Assembly (NCBI GenBank): GCA_964405335.1
Contig: CAYONP010000006.1
Coordinates: forward strand, 25,631-89,630
Direction: 5' to 3'
DNA length: 64,000 bases
Source of the DNA: CAYONP01 sp964405335
GTDB taxonomy: Bacteria; Armatimonadota; UBA10988
The notes beneath the pieces were generated by a model, which searched no databases, was not told the DNA's origin, and worked only from the letters and a program-made list of their open reading frames with translations. A program made the position numbers and the translations under genes. This document shows positions 44,706 to 53,487 of this stretch, one piece after another (position 1 is the first letter of the stretch; each line of letters opens with the position of its first letter).

Positions 44706-45635
44706 ATGGCGGCGCGGCAACGCAACTCGGGGCGGCGGCCGACGATGGCGGTGCTCGCCTACGTCTGGCTCGGCTTCGCGTTGATCCTGCTCTTCGTTGC
44801 CCTCCGCGGCCGGGTCAGTTTCCAGCGCCAGCCGCCGATGCCGCCGGCGCAGCCGATCGACACCACCGTGCGCACCGGCTCGCGGCAGCAGGTGGTGGTG
44901 CCCCTGGTCGATCTGCCCGCCGGCGAACTGCTCGTCGCCGACCTGGTCGACCTGCGGGCGGCCAGCGCCGTGGTCTCCGAGTTCCCCGCCCTGCGCGCCG
45001 CCGAGGCTACGCCGGGCGGCAACCTGCTGGTCGGCTACTACGAGAAAACCGCCGACGTCGAGGGGCTGTTCGCCCTGGTCGACCTGCGCGCCGACCGGCC
45101 CATCGCCGTCGGCTCGCTGTCGCCGCAGAGCCCGGTCGGATACCCGCTCGATCCGTTGCGCGTCGATCGCATGACCATCGAGGTGCCGGCCGAGCCGACC
45201 ATCCACCAGCATCTGCGGCCGGGCGACCGGATCGACGTCATGGCCGTCGCCGGCGGCAGCGCGCTGGGCATGGTGGTCCGCGAGGCGCGGGTGGTGGCCA
45301 TCAACCAGGTCACCGCCGAGGGCTCGGGCCTGGGCGGCCAGGGCGCCGAGCCATACCGCGGCGGGCGGTTCGAGGCGGCGCGGCGGAAGCGGCTCCGCAT
45401 GCAGGCGATGCAGCGGCAGCAGCAGGCGGCCGGCGCCACCGAGGACCAGCCGCCCGAAGAGGCCGAGCCACCGGCCGAGGAGCCGGCCGCGGCGGTCGAG
45501 CCCGCGCCCGAAGAGGAGGAGCGCGAGGGGCGCACGCTGACCCTGCAGGTGACCCCACGCGAGGCCCAGGCGCTGGCGGCGGTGCACCGAATCAGCGGCG
45601 TGCGGCTCGAGTTCGCGCTGCATCCGCGGCGTTGA
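44706..45635 (+). CDS. cpaB: Flp pilus assembly protein CpaB (RcpC)-like
   Basis: A 309-residue protein with one N-terminal membrane helix (about 15-34), a SAF-type beta-clip region (QQVVVPLVDLPAGELL), the family motif HQHLRPGDRIDVMAV and the end motif LTLQVTPREAQALAAVH. A charged, Glu/Pro/Ala-rich linker (about 230-270) is inserted before the last motif. CpaB/RcpC is an inner-membrane or periplasmic part of the Tad system, thought to help pilus passage through the outer-membrane secretin. Neither the ATPase, the platform proteins nor the secretin are next to it here. Confidence 0.8.
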   Translation: MAARQRNSGRRPTMAVLAYVWLGFALILLFVALRGRVSFQRQPPMPPAQPIDTTVRTGSRQQVVVPLVDLPAGELLVADLVDLRAASAVVSEFPALRAAEATPGGNLLVGYYEKTADVEGLFALVDLRADRPIAVGSLSPQSPVGYPLDPLRVDRMTIEVPAEPTIHQHLRPGDRIDVMAVAGGSALGMVVREARVVAINQVTAEGSGLGGQGAEPYRGGRFEAARRKRLRMQAMQRQQQAAGATEDQPPEEAEPPAEEPAAAVEPAPEEEEREGRTLTLQVTPREAQALAAVHRISGVRLEFALHPRR

Positions 45636-45659
45636 AGCGACCCGGCGACGTGCTATCAT
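45632..45659 (+). promoter_or_regulatory. Candidate promoter of the SGNH/CBM9-like gene
   Basis: TTGAAG (45632-45637), 16 bases, then TATCAT (45654-45659). The -10 is near consensus. It overlaps the end of cpaB and would give a leader of about 65 bases to the TTG at 45732. Confidence 0.4.
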
Positions 45660-45731
45660 GACCGCCGCGGGCCGAATGCCGCCGCCGGGTGTCTAACCGG
45701 CGGATGACCGTCGCGCGTGTGAGAGGGCGAT

Positions 45732-47927
45732 TTGAGGGCACCGCTCCGGACCTGCTGTCTGACTCTATTCCTCGCCACCGCCGGCGGTGGGCTCGAGCTG
45801 ACCACGCCGGCCGTACGCCTGGTCGGCGAAGAGGCGATCATCGCCTGGAACGAACCGGGCGTGGCCACGGTCACCACCCAGCTTCGCCGCGGTGAGCTGC
45901 TGCTCACCGCCGAGCAGCCACACCCGGCCGCCGGCGGTCGGCTGACCGTCGGCGACTTGCCGGCCGGCGTGATTGAGCTGGCCGTCAAGCTGCTCGGCGG
46001 CGACGACGCAGTGATTGCCGAGCGCGTCTTTCCCCTCACCGTGGTTGACCCGCTCGGACTCGATCTGAACGACCTGCGCGCCCTCTCGATGCCGCTGGCC
46101 GAGAAGCTCAAGCGCGGTGACGAGGCGGTCATTCTGGCCGTCGGCGCGCCGGGCGCCTGGTCGGTCACGCCGGGCTGTGCCGATGTCCTGGCCGAGGTCA
46201 TGTCACGTGTCTCGCGCGGCACGGTGCGGGTCGAGAATCTGCCCACCGGCGAGTTGACCGCGGCCACGCTGGCCACCCTCGCGCCCGAGTGGCTCGAGCA
46301 GCACCAGCCCGACCTGGTGCTCCTTGCCGGCGGCTGGGCCGAAGCCGGCGCGGGCGTGCCGCCGTCGGTCGCCGCGCGGCTGGTCCGTCTGGTCTGTGAT
46401 CTGCTGGTCGCCGCCGAGGTGCCGGTGGTCGTGGTCGGTCCCGCGCCGCGGCCGGGGCACGGCGTCGCCGGGCTGGTCCGCGCCATGCGTTACGACTTGG
46501 CCCTCGACGCGGCGCTCGACGCGCCGGTGCGGTTCATGACCGGCAGCAACAGCCTGTGGCCCGACGAGGCGACCGGCCTGGCCGACCTCGACCGAGAGCT
46601 AAGCCGGCTGGTCAGCTCCTCGGGTGTGGTCACCCAGCGCGGCCAGGCGATGCTGGCGCAGGTCTTGCTGCACGATTTGACGCAGACCGCGCCGGTCTAC
46701 GCTCCAGTGACCATTCGAGCGACGGCCGAGCTGGGCTACAACGCGCCGTCGAGCCTCAGCCTCGAGATCGAGAGCCGGAGCGACGAGGAGCTGTGGCTCA
46801 ACCTGGTCGGCCTGCGGCCGGGCGGCCTGACCAGCGAGGCCGGCCTGACCGTGACGCTGACCCCGCGCGGCCGGACCACGGTGGCCCGGCCGGTGACCGT
46901 GCCGATCCCCGGCGCGCCGGTGGCCGACGGCGCCGCGGCGGTGATGGCCGGCTTCCATGAGCCGATCCTGGCCTGTGGCTTCACCTCCGATCGGGTCACC
47001 TTCCCGGTCTACCTCTATCCCGTGCCGCGGCAGCTCGGTGCCTCGGTGCCGCGGCAGCGGCGGGTGACCGTCGGCACGCCGACGGTGGCGGTGCGGGTGG
47101 GCAACCAGACCGGCCGGCTGGTCCGCGGGCAGATTGCCGGTCCGCCGGGGCTGTGGCAGCCGACCTTCGAGGTCGGTGGTGGCGGCACGGTGACGGTCGA
47201 CGCGCCGCTGCCGCCGCTGGGGCGCGGTCGTGGTGCCGTGCAGTTCGCGGCCGAGGCCGTCGGCGGCGAGCTGCGCTGCGCGGCGACGGCGCTGGTGCGC
47301 TACTGCGAGGCCATCGTTGCGCCGCGCGGCGAGGTGACCGTCGACGGCGACCTGAGCGAGTGGGCCGACGCGACCTTCTATGACCTCGACCAGCGGGACC
47401 AGATCCTCGACGCGCCCGACGGCTGGGACGGCGAGGCCGACGGGACGACTCGCTTCGCCGTCCGCGCCGACGTCGACGGGCTGGCGCTGGCACTGGTCTG
47501 CAGCGATGACTCGGCGCAGCCCGACGACGCGGTCGAGCTGCTTTGGGACCCGCGGCCGGGTGAGGCGCTGGCGGCGCCGGGCCTGGGCTCGCGGCTGCGC
47601 ATCGGGCTGCACGAGGGCGAGCCGAGCGGCAGTGGCGCGAGCACGGTCGAGCTGGCGCGGGTGCCCGAGGCGGGGGTGCTCGAGCTCTGGATCAGCTTCG
47701 CCGCGCTGGGGGTCGAGAACCCGGTCGACGGGCGGATGTTCGGTTTTGATCTGGTGCGCATCGACGCCGACGCCGACCAGGCGCCGAGCCGGATGAGCTA
47801 CACCGGCGAGCGCTGGGCGGGGCTCGACTCGGGCCGGCTGGGCCTGCTGCACCTCGGTCGGCCGCTCTATCCCACGCCGATGCGGTTGCTGGTCGGCAGC
47901 GATGATTCCGAGCCGGCGTTGCCGTGA
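45732..47927 (+). CDS. Secreted protein with SGNH-like and C-terminal CBM9/DOMON-like domains
   Basis: A 731-residue exported protein. A signal peptide (RTCCLTLFLATAGGG) precedes a beta domain. An alpha/beta region (about 115-330) resembles SGNH/GDSL hydrolases (EAVILAVGAPGAWSVTP, LVLLAGGWAEAG, DEATGLADLDRELSRL), but the canonical GDS serine motif is replaced by VGAPGAW, so catalysis is doubtful. A central beta domain follows. Residues about 536-731 are a CBM9-like module (VTVDGDLSEWADATF, LWISFAALGVENP). The TTG at 45732 follows AGAGGG by five bases and begins the signal peptide. Ligands unknown. Confidence 0.65.
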   Translation: MRAPLRTCCLTLFLATAGGGLELTTPAVRLVGEEAIIAWNEPGVATVTTQLRRGELLLTAEQPHPAAGGRLTVGDLPAGVIELAVKLLGGDDAVIAERVFPLTVVDPLGLDLNDLRALSMPLAEKLKRGDEAVILAVGAPGAWSVTPGCADVLAEVMSRVSRGTVRVENLPTGELTAATLATLAPEWLEQHQPDLVLLAGGWAEAGAGVPPSVAARLVRLVCDLLVAAEVPVVVVGPAPRPGHGVAGLVRAMRYDLALDAALDAPVRFMTGSNSLWPDEATGLADLDRELSRLVSSSGVVTQRGQAMLAQVLLHDLTQTAPVYAPVTIRATAELGYNAPSSLSLEIESRSDEELWLNLVGLRPGGLTSEAGLTVTLTPRGRTTVARPVTVPIPGAPVADGAAAVMAGFHEPILACGFTSDRVTFPVYLYPVPRQLGASVPRQRRVTVGTPTVAVRVGNQTGRLVRGQIAGPPGLWQPTFEVGGGGTVTVDAPLPPLGRGRGAVQFAAEAVGGELRCAATALVRYCEAIVAPRGEVTVDGDLSEWADATFYDLDQRDQILDAPDGWDGEADGTTRFAVRADVDGLALALVCSDDSAQPDDAVELLWDPRPGEALAAPGLGSRLRIGLHEGEPSGSGASTVELARVPEAGVLELWISFAALGVENPVDGRMFGFDLVRIDADADQAPSRMSYTGERWAGLDSGRLGLLHLGRPLYPTPMRLLVGSDDSEPALP

Positions 47928-48013
47928 CTCAACGCCTTCGTAACGCACGCGGCGAGGATTCGCACTATAACGGACCAAAGGCAGGGCGGGCGGCTTGCCC
48001 GTCGGAGGCGGTT

Positions 48014-48541
48014 ATGACGCAACGAGGATACCTGACCCGCCACGGCCTCGGCCTGCTGGTTGGCCTGGCCGTGACCGCGGTGGCCCTGATGCCGCGCCCG
48101 GCGGAGCCGCAACGGGCGGTCACGATCGCCCGCGCGTTGCCCAGCGCAACGGTCGGGCCGTTCGTCATCGAGGTCGAGCAGATGGTCGTCGAACGCCTCG
48201 GCGACCGGCACTTCGCCTTTGTCGAGATGCACCTCTATCGGCCCGAGGGCCCGGTACCGTTCGAGCAGCGCGTGCGGATCGACGGCACGCCCAGCCTCGA
48301 CGGCCGCTGGAGCCGAGCGGATACCTACTGGCTGGTCAACAACGAGTTCGATTTCCGGCCGTCGTTGCACCACGGCTCGCTCGGCCATGTGCCGGCGGCC
48401 GACCATGCCGGTGAGGCTCGCGGCGTGTTCACCTTTGTCGCCGAGCCCGAGACCGAAGTGGCGAACAGCTACACGCTGACCTTCCGGCTGCCCGACGGTG
48501 AGGTCGGCCGGATCCGCGGCGTGCGGCCGACCATCCGCTGA
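48014..48541 (+). CDS. Small exported protein of unknown function
   Basis: A 175-residue protein. A hydrophobic N-terminal segment (GLGLLVGLAVTAVALM, about 9-24) is a signal anchor or signal peptide. The rest is beta-rich with VGPFVIEVEQMVVERLGDRH and YTLTFRLPDGEVGRI; I recognise no family. The ATG at 48014 follows GGAGG by five bases, so an in-frame ATG at 47924 that overlaps the preceding gene is rejected. A TATAAC hexamer at 47966-47971 could be a -10 box, but no convincing -35 accompanies it. Confidence 0.7.
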   Translation: MTQRGYLTRHGLGLLVGLAVTAVALMPRPAEPQRAVTIARALPSATVGPFVIEVEQMVVERLGDRHFAFVEMHLYRPEGPVPFEQRVRIDGTPSLDGRWSRADTYWLVNNEFDFRPSLHHGSLGHVPAADHAGEARGVFTFVAEPETEVANSYTLTFRLPDGEVGRIRGVRPTIR

Positions 48542-48560
48542 GTCGGAGTCTGTGCCAGCG

Positions 48561-48588
48561 GAGCCGGTCGCCCCGTGGCGGCCGGCTC
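48561..48588 (+). terminator. Terminator-like hairpin
   Basis: GAGCCGGTCGCC (48561-48572), loop CCGT, GGCGGCCGGCTC (48577-48588) form a 12-bp stem with one G-T pair. It lies 20 bases after the stop of the preceding gene. The T-run downstream is short, so termination is probable but not certain. Confidence 0.5.
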
Positions 48589-48667
48589 TGTGCGTTTGGC
48601 CGCCCCGTGAATAGCCATCCCTGCCGCGGGTAGGTTACACTGCGCGGATAGACTGCGGGAGAGCGCC

Positions 48668-49255
48668 ATGTCGCGCGGCTGCAAGATTACGCTGATCATC
48701 TTCCTCGTGCTCGGGTTCCTCGGCCTGGGCGCCTGCGTGGCGGCGGCCATGTGGGGCTTCGGCAAGATCCGTAACGAGGACGCCGGACAGGCGATCGTGG
48801 CCTACACCGTACCGGCCGGCTATGACTTCGTCACCGGCATGGACCTCAAGGGCGTGCAGTTCGCCATGTACATGAAGGGCATGTCGACCGGCTCGCCCGG
48901 CATGATGATCATGCTCCTGCAGGACGGCTCGGGCGGCACCAGCACCGACGAACAGCTCGAGCAGATGGCGCTCGGCATGCGCCAGGGCGTCGCCGGCGGC
49001 GGTGGCGGCCCGATGGCCCAGAGCAGCTCGGGCGGCAGCATGAAGGAGGTCGCCCGCAAGCCGGTCAAGATAGGCGGGCAGGACCGCGTCATGGTGGTCG
49101 AGCAGGGCACCGACGCGAACGGCCAACCGACCAAGCTCGGGACGATCACCTTCAAGGGCGCCGGCGGGCCGGCCATCCTGATGTTCATGGCCCAACCCGA
49201 GACGAACTGGAGCAACCCGGACATCGAGGCGTTCCTCAAGTCGACCAACCCGTAG
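48668..49255 (+). CDS. Single-pass membrane protein of unknown function
   Basis: A 195-residue protein. One N-terminal transmembrane helix (ITLIIFLVLGFLGLGACVAAAMW, about 8-30) is followed by an extracytoplasmic domain with AYTVPAGYDFVTGMDLKG, several Met-rich stretches (PGMMIMLLQDG, AMYMKGM) and a flexible Gly/Ser run (GVAGGGGGPMAQSSSGGS). I do not recognise a family. GGGAGAG is located before the ATG. The 31-base gap to the next gene suggests possible co-transcription with the URO-D family gene. Confidence 0.75.
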   Translation: MSRGCKITLIIFLVLGFLGLGACVAAAMWGFGKIRNEDAGQAIVAYTVPAGYDFVTGMDLKGVQFAMYMKGMSTGSPGMMIMLLQDGSGGTSTDEQLEQMALGMRQGVAGGGGGPMAQSSSGGSMKEVARKPVKIGGQDRVMVVEQGTDANGQPTKLGTITFKGAGGPAILMFMAQPETNWSNPDIEAFLKSTNP

Positions 49256-49285
49256 CGCGGACCGCGACGGCGGGCGGCGAGGGCC

Positions 49286-50440
49286 ATGCGGCATCGGCTG
49301 CGGATCGACTACCCACTCGGGCGGATGGAGGCGAGCCGCCGGCGGCTTGAGGCGCGGGCACGGTTCGAGTACGTCGACCGCGTGCCCGTCGGCTTCTGCC
49401 TGGTGCCGCGGTTCTTCACCCCGCACCTGGGCGTGCCTTACTGCGCCTTGTTCGCGAACGTCGAGGAGCACTACCGGCTGCAGCTCGAGTTCCTCAAGTT
49501 CCGTCTCGAGCAGATTCCCGAGGATCTGGTCTGCACCGGCCCGACGCTCTGGGTCGGGCCATACTTCGACAACGTGCTCGACTCGGCCGCCTTCGGGGCC
49601 GACGTGGTCTGGCCCGAGAACGAGACTCTGCACACCCGGCCGGTGATCACCAGTGTCGCGCAGATGAACGGCTATCCGATGCCGGAGCCGGGCACCGGTC
49701 TGTGGCGACGGGCGATCGACTGGTGCCTGGCCATGCGGACGCTGGCCGGCGAGACTCGCCTGACGTTCGGTGAGGTTGACGGCCGCGTGCAGGTCGGCGG
49801 GCTGAGCATCAGCGGACTGAGCCCGCACATGATCGCGATCGACCTGGTCGGGGTCGAGTTCTACGCCTGGCAAGTAGAACACCCGGCCGAGTGCCACCGC
49901 TTCTTGTCGCGCATCACCGACGCGCTGATCGCCGCTCAGCGTCACTTCATGGCGGTCGACGGCCGGTCGACCGGCGGACTGGGCTGCATCGCCGAGGACA
50001 CCGCCACGGCGATGTCGCCGGCGATGTTCCGCGAGTTCTGCGTGCCCTACACCGCTCGGCTGTTCAGCGAGCTGGGCAACGGCGCGCGCGGCATCCACAT
50101 GTGTGGCCCGAGCACGCACCTGCACGGCGTGCTGCGCGACGAGCTACGCATCACCAGCCTCGACCTGTTCGGCTACGTGGTGCACCCCGCCGACGCGGCG
50201 CGCAATCTCGGCGGCCGCGTCCGCCTGTGGGGCAACATCAGCCCGATGCTGATGCTCACCGGCAGCCGCGCGCAGGTCAAGCAGGCGGCGCACGACGCAC
50301 TGGCGGCGATGGCGCCGTGCGGCGGACTGATGCTCGGCGACGGCGCCAACGTCTGCCCCGGCACGCCGCTGGCGAACCTGGCCGCACTGAGCGAAGCCGC
50401 CGAGGAATACGGCCACCCATCGGCCGGTCAGCCCGCTTGA
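49286..50440 (+). CDS. Uroporphyrinogen decarboxylase (URO-D) superfamily protein
   Basis: A 384-residue TIM-barrel protein of the URO-D superfamily. The C-terminal HMCGPSTHLHG fits the His-x-Cys-Gly metal-binding motif of the corrinoid/CoM methyltransferase branch rather than true HemE, and LWGNISPMLMLTGSRAQVKQ is a common family stretch. It may move methyl groups or act on a small cyclic substrate. Such non-HemE members are numerous in Planctomycetota, Lentisphaerota and similar genomes and are mostly uncharacterised. No corrinoid protein is adjacent. Confidence 0.82.
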   Translation: MRHRLRIDYPLGRMEASRRRLEARARFEYVDRVPVGFCLVPRFFTPHLGVPYCALFANVEEHYRLQLEFLKFRLEQIPEDLVCTGPTLWVGPYFDNVLDSAAFGADVVWPENETLHTRPVITSVAQMNGYPMPEPGTGLWRRAIDWCLAMRTLAGETRLTFGEVDGRVQVGGLSISGLSPHMIAIDLVGVEFYAWQVEHPAECHRFLSRITDALIAAQRHFMAVDGRSTGGLGCIAEDTATAMSPAMFREFCVPYTARLFSELGNGARGIHMCGPSTHLHGVLRDELRITSLDLFGYVVHPADAARNLGGRVRLWGNISPMLMLTGSRAQVKQAAHDALAAMAPCGGLMLGDGANVCPGTPLANLAALSEAAEEYGHPSAGQPA

Positions 50441-50481
50441 CGCTGCGCCGCTTCGACCCCAAGCTGATCGCGGAGATCTCC

Positions 50482-51411
50482 ATGGCCAAGTGCCTTGCCC
50501 TCATTCTGTTGGCCCTGCCGGCGGCGGCCGAGGTCAACGTCGGCGACTGGGCGCCGACGATCCAGCTCCAGGACGCCGACGGCGCCGACCGCGACGTGGC
50601 CGAGTCGTTCGGCCACTGGACCGCGCTGGTCTTCTACCCGAAAGACGACACGCCGGGCTGCACCACCGAGGCGTGCAGCATCCGCGACCGCTGGGCCGAC
50701 CTTGAAACGGCCGACATCCATGTCTACGGCATCAGCGTCGATCCGGTCGACTCGAAGGCCAATTTCGAGAACAAGCACGGACTGCGGCACGTGCTGCTGG
50801 CCGATGTCGACAAGAGCGTGTGCGAGGCCTACGGCACGTTGATGGACCGCGGCTTCTCGGCGCGGGTGACGTTCATCCTCGACCCGGCGCGGCAGGTGCG
50901 GTTCGTCAATCGCCAGGTGCGGGTGCAGCAGGCGGCCGAGGATATCCTGGCCAAGGTGGCCGAGCTGCGCGAGGCCGACGCGGCCACGGCGCTGGCCACC
51001 CTCGGCGCGCCGCAGGACCTGGGGCTCGGCTTCCAGATGCCGGTGCCCGAGGGCTGGACGGCGCAGCCCGACGCCGGCGGCCAGTCGACCTCGTGGGTCA
51101 ATCCCGACGATCCGAGCATGCGGCTGACGCTGTCGGCCACGCAGCCCGAGCCGGCCACGCTCAATCCCGAGACGATGGCCGCCAGTCTGCCGGCCGAGAT
51201 CGACCTGAAAGTGATGGAGCGCGTGACCGTGGCCGGCCAGCCGGCGGTGCGCGGTGTCGGCATTCACACCGGTGACGGCTTCGGCGGCGCCGGGCTGCGG
51301 GTCATCCTCGGTGGGCGCGACGTCACGCTGTTTGCTCTGGTGCCGCAGGAGAAGCTGGCCGAGGCGGCGCGGCTGATGGCCGCCATCGCCACCGGCATCA
51401 CGGCCGAGTAG
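50482..51411 (+). CDS. Secreted Bcp-type peroxiredoxin with C-terminal extension
   Basis: A 309-residue exported protein. A signal peptide (MAKCLALILLALPAAAEVNV) precedes an AhpC/TSA domain (about 18-175) with the peroxidatic Cys60 and resolving Cys65 in TPGCTTEAC, the spacing of Bcp/PrxQ enzymes. It should reduce peroxides in the periplasm. About 130 residues at the C-terminus (from GLGFQMPVPEGWTAQ) form an extra domain of unknown function, possibly PsbP-like or lipoprotein-like. GGAG lies seven bases before the ATG at 50482. It overlaps no neighbour and converges with the STN-like gene three bases away. Confidence 0.88.
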   Translation: MAKCLALILLALPAAAEVNVGDWAPTIQLQDADGADRDVAESFGHWTALVFYPKDDTPGCTTEACSIRDRWADLETADIHVYGISVDPVDSKANFENKHGLRHVLLADVDKSVCEAYGTLMDRGFSARVTFILDPARQVRFVNRQVRVQQAAEDILAKVAELREADAATALATLGAPQDLGLGFQMPVPEGWTAQPDAGGQSTSWVNPDDPSMRLTLSATQPEPATLNPETMAASLPAEIDLKVMERVTVAGQPAVRGVGIHTGDGFGGAGLRVILGGRDVTLFALVPQEKLAEAARLMAAIATGITAE

Positions 51412-51413
51412 CC

Positions 51414-52517
51414 TCAGCGGCGCTCCGGCTCGGGCTGCGTCCGGTCGGGCACCGGTATGTCGGTGAACGTGACCGTCCGCCGGACCGGCTCGCCGCCGGG
51501 TAGATAGAGCTGCACCTCAACCGCCGCCGCGGTGCGCCCGCGTTCAAGCGACTGGACGCGATAGCGTTGCACCAGCCGGCCGTCGGCCTCGGCACCGCCC
51601 TCGGCGTTGGCGTCGCTGAAGATCTGCCGGCCGTCGGCATCGCGCAGGATCGCTTCGAGCCAGTATCGCGGAGCCGGCGCCTGGCCGCGCGAGGTCGGCT
51701 CGCCCGGCGAGGGACCGGCGACGGTGAGGCGGTAGAGCCGTTCGTTGCGGGTCTCGAGCACCTGCAGGCGCAGGTCGTACTCGCCCGCGGTCTGCAGCTC
51801 GTCGCCGCGGGCGGCGAGTGCGTCGAAGCGGAAGTCATGCCGCTCGAGCTCGGGGTCGAGCTCGATCTCGAACATCTGGGCGTCGAGCACCGGCACGTCG
51901 GGCGGCGGGGGCAGCGCGCTGAAGCGGGCCGACCAGAACCTCGGGTCGGCGGCGTCGGGCGCGGTCACCTCGCTGTCATTCGGCAGCGCGCCCGCCGGCA
52001 CGCCGGTGCGATCGGGGGGAATCAGCCGGCGGATGCGCACGGCGTTCATGTCGTCGGGCGCTTCGAGGCTGAACGTCGTGTAGATCCAGGCCCGGGCGTA
52101 GCGCCGCGCCGGATCGGCCGGATCGAGCGTGCTGACCAGGTTGTAGCTGACCGAGCGGAGCCAGAGCCGCCACGCGCCGAGCGGCTCGCCGACCAGCGCC
52201 AGCCGCTGGTTGCTGGGGTTGAGCACATAGCGCGTCCGCGAGCGGCGGGTCAGGCGGCCCTCGCTGACCTCCTCGACCGCGGCCAGCACCTCGGCGACGG
52301 TGGCCTCGCGCAGGTCCAGGCTGACCGGCCGCAGACCGGTGCGGTCGGCGGTCAGCAGCGGGCCCTCGAACGAGCGGTTGAGCCGCCGGCCGAGTTCGAG
52401 CAGCGCCACGCGCAGCGGCACCTCCTCGGCCTGGTAGCTGATCCGCGGCCCGGCCGGCGCGTCGAACAGCGGCTCGGCACCGGCCAGCAGCAGACAGAGT
52501 GACAGGCCGGCGCTCAT
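51414..52517 (-). CDS. Secreted protein with STN/secretin-N-like domain
   Basis: A 367-residue exported protein. A signal peptide (MSAGLSLCLLLAGAEP) is followed by a segment with the pattern of an STN/secretin short domain (ISYQAEEVPLRVALLELGRR and PVSLDLREATVAEVLAAVEE, about 25-100). The remaining 260 residues are beta-rich with a recurring DLRLQV, YWLEAILRD and VEVQLYLPGGEPVRR character and no domain I can name. No secretin barrel is present. Its ATG overlaps the ribokinase stop (ATGA), so the two are coupled, although a functional link is not evident. Confidence 0.7.
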   Translation of the reverse strand: MSAGLSLCLLLAGAEPLFDAPAGPRISYQAEEVPLRVALLELGRRLNRSFEGPLLTADRTGLRPVSLDLREATVAEVLAAVEEVSEGRLTRRSRTRYVLNPSNQRLALVGEPLGAWRLWLRSVSYNLVSTLDPADPARRYARAWIYTTFSLEAPDDMNAVRIRRLIPPDRTGVPAGALPNDSEVTAPDAADPRFWSARFSALPPPPDVPVLDAQMFEIELDPELERHDFRFDALAARGDELQTAGEYDLRLQVLETRNERLYRLTVAGPSPGEPTSRGQAPAPRYWLEAILRDADGRQIFSDANAEGGAEADGRLVQRYRVQSLERGRTAAAVEVQLYLPGGEPVRRTVTFTDIPVPDRTQPEPERR

Positions 52518-53401
52518 GCCGCTCGCCCGAGCAGCGACTCGAGCTGCGCCAGGGTCGGCAGGCTCGGCTGCGCGCCGGCCACGGTGGCCGCCAGCGCGCC
52601 GGCGGCGCAGGCGCGGCCGACCGCCTCGGCCAGCGGCCGGCCCTCGGCCACGGCGACCGCCAGCGCGCCGCAGAAGGCGTCGCCGGCGGCCGTCGTGTCG
52701 ACCGCCTCGACCAGCGGCGCCGCGACGGCGAGGCGCTCCCCGCCGCTGACCAGCAGCGCGCCGCGGGCGCCTCGGGTGAGCACCACCGTCGGCACGCCGA
52801 GGCGGTCGAGCGTCGACTCCTCGGCGCCAAGCAGCCGGGCCTCGGTTTCGTTCGGCACCAGGATGTCGACGCCGGCCAGCAGCTCGCGCGGCAGCGGCCG
52901 GGCCGGTGCCGGATTGAGAATCACCGTCGCGCCCGCCTGCCTGCCGAGTCGCACCGCCGTGGCCACGGCCTCGAGCGGCACCTCGAGCTGGCAGAGCACC
53001 ACCTGCGCGCCGGTGAAGGCGTCGCCGGCGGCGGCCACGTCGTCGGCGGTCAGGCGCGCATTGGCGCCCGGCGCGACGACGATGCTGTTCTCGCCCGTCT
53101 GGTCGACCAGGATCAGCGCCACGCCGCTGGGCGCCTCGTCGTCGCGGGCGATGAACCGGGTGTCGAGTCCGTCGGCCTGGTAGCCGGCGATCGCGCGGTC
53201 GCCGTAATCGTCGCGGCCGAGGCGGGCGACGAAGGTCACCTGGCCGCCCAGCCGCGCGGCGGCGACGGCCTGGTTGGCGCCCTTGCCGCCGGCGGCCTGG
53301 AAGAACTGACCGCCGAGGATGGTCTCGCCGGGCGCGGGCAGTCGCTCGGCGCGGCAGACCAGGTCGCAGTTGGCGCTGCCGACGGTCACGATGCGCGGCA
53401 T
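52514..53401 (-). CDS. rbsK: Ribokinase (PfkB family)
   Basis: A 295-residue PfkB-family sugar kinase that phosphorylates ribose at C5 in the cytoplasm. It has the N-terminal substrate motif GGKGANQAVAAARLGG, the anion-hole/catalytic motif DTTAAGDAFCGAL with catalytic Asp241, and the typical NPAPARPL. Ribokinase fits better than fructokinase because of GSANCDLVCRAERLPAPGET and GGKGANQA. GGAG lies six bases before the ATG. It has its own promoter-like boxes upstream and is separated from DUF547 by a hairpin element. A transporter is not adjacent. Confidence 0.92.
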   Translation of the reverse strand: MPRIVTVGSANCDLVCRAERLPAPGETILGGQFFQAAGGKGANQAVAAARLGGQVTFVARLGRDDYGDRAIAGYQADGLDTRFIARDDEAPSGVALILVDQTGENSIVVAPGANARLTADDVAAAGDAFTGAQVVLCQLEVPLEAVATAVRLGRQAGATVILNPAPARPLPRELLAGVDILVPNETEARLLGAEESTLDRLGVPTVVLTRGARGALLVSGGERLAVAAPLVEAVDTTAAGDAFCGALAVAVAEGRPLAEAVGRACAAGALAATVAGAQPSLPTLAQLESLLGRAA

Positions 53402-53418
53402 CGCGTGCTCCGCGCGTC

Positions 53419-53447
53419 AGTCTGCCATTTGACCGCAGGGGGGTCAA
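53419..53447 (-). promoter_or_regulatory. Ribokinase promoter
   Basis: On the minus strand TTGACC (53442-53447), 17 bases, then CAGACT (53419-53424). The pair is nearly the same as the tRNA and PEP-CTERM promoters. Transcription would start about ten bases before the ATG at 53401. Confidence 0.55.
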
Positions 53448-53487
53448 CGCGGCGGGTGTGCGCGTTTCGATTGCCGGCACCGCCGTG

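Noticed and set aside
42492..45659. 1055-codon open frame antisense to the Tad genes
   Set aside because: It lies opposite four well-supported genes. Its product is Arg/Gly/Ala/His-rich with no domain, as expected of antisense frames in very GC-rich DNA.
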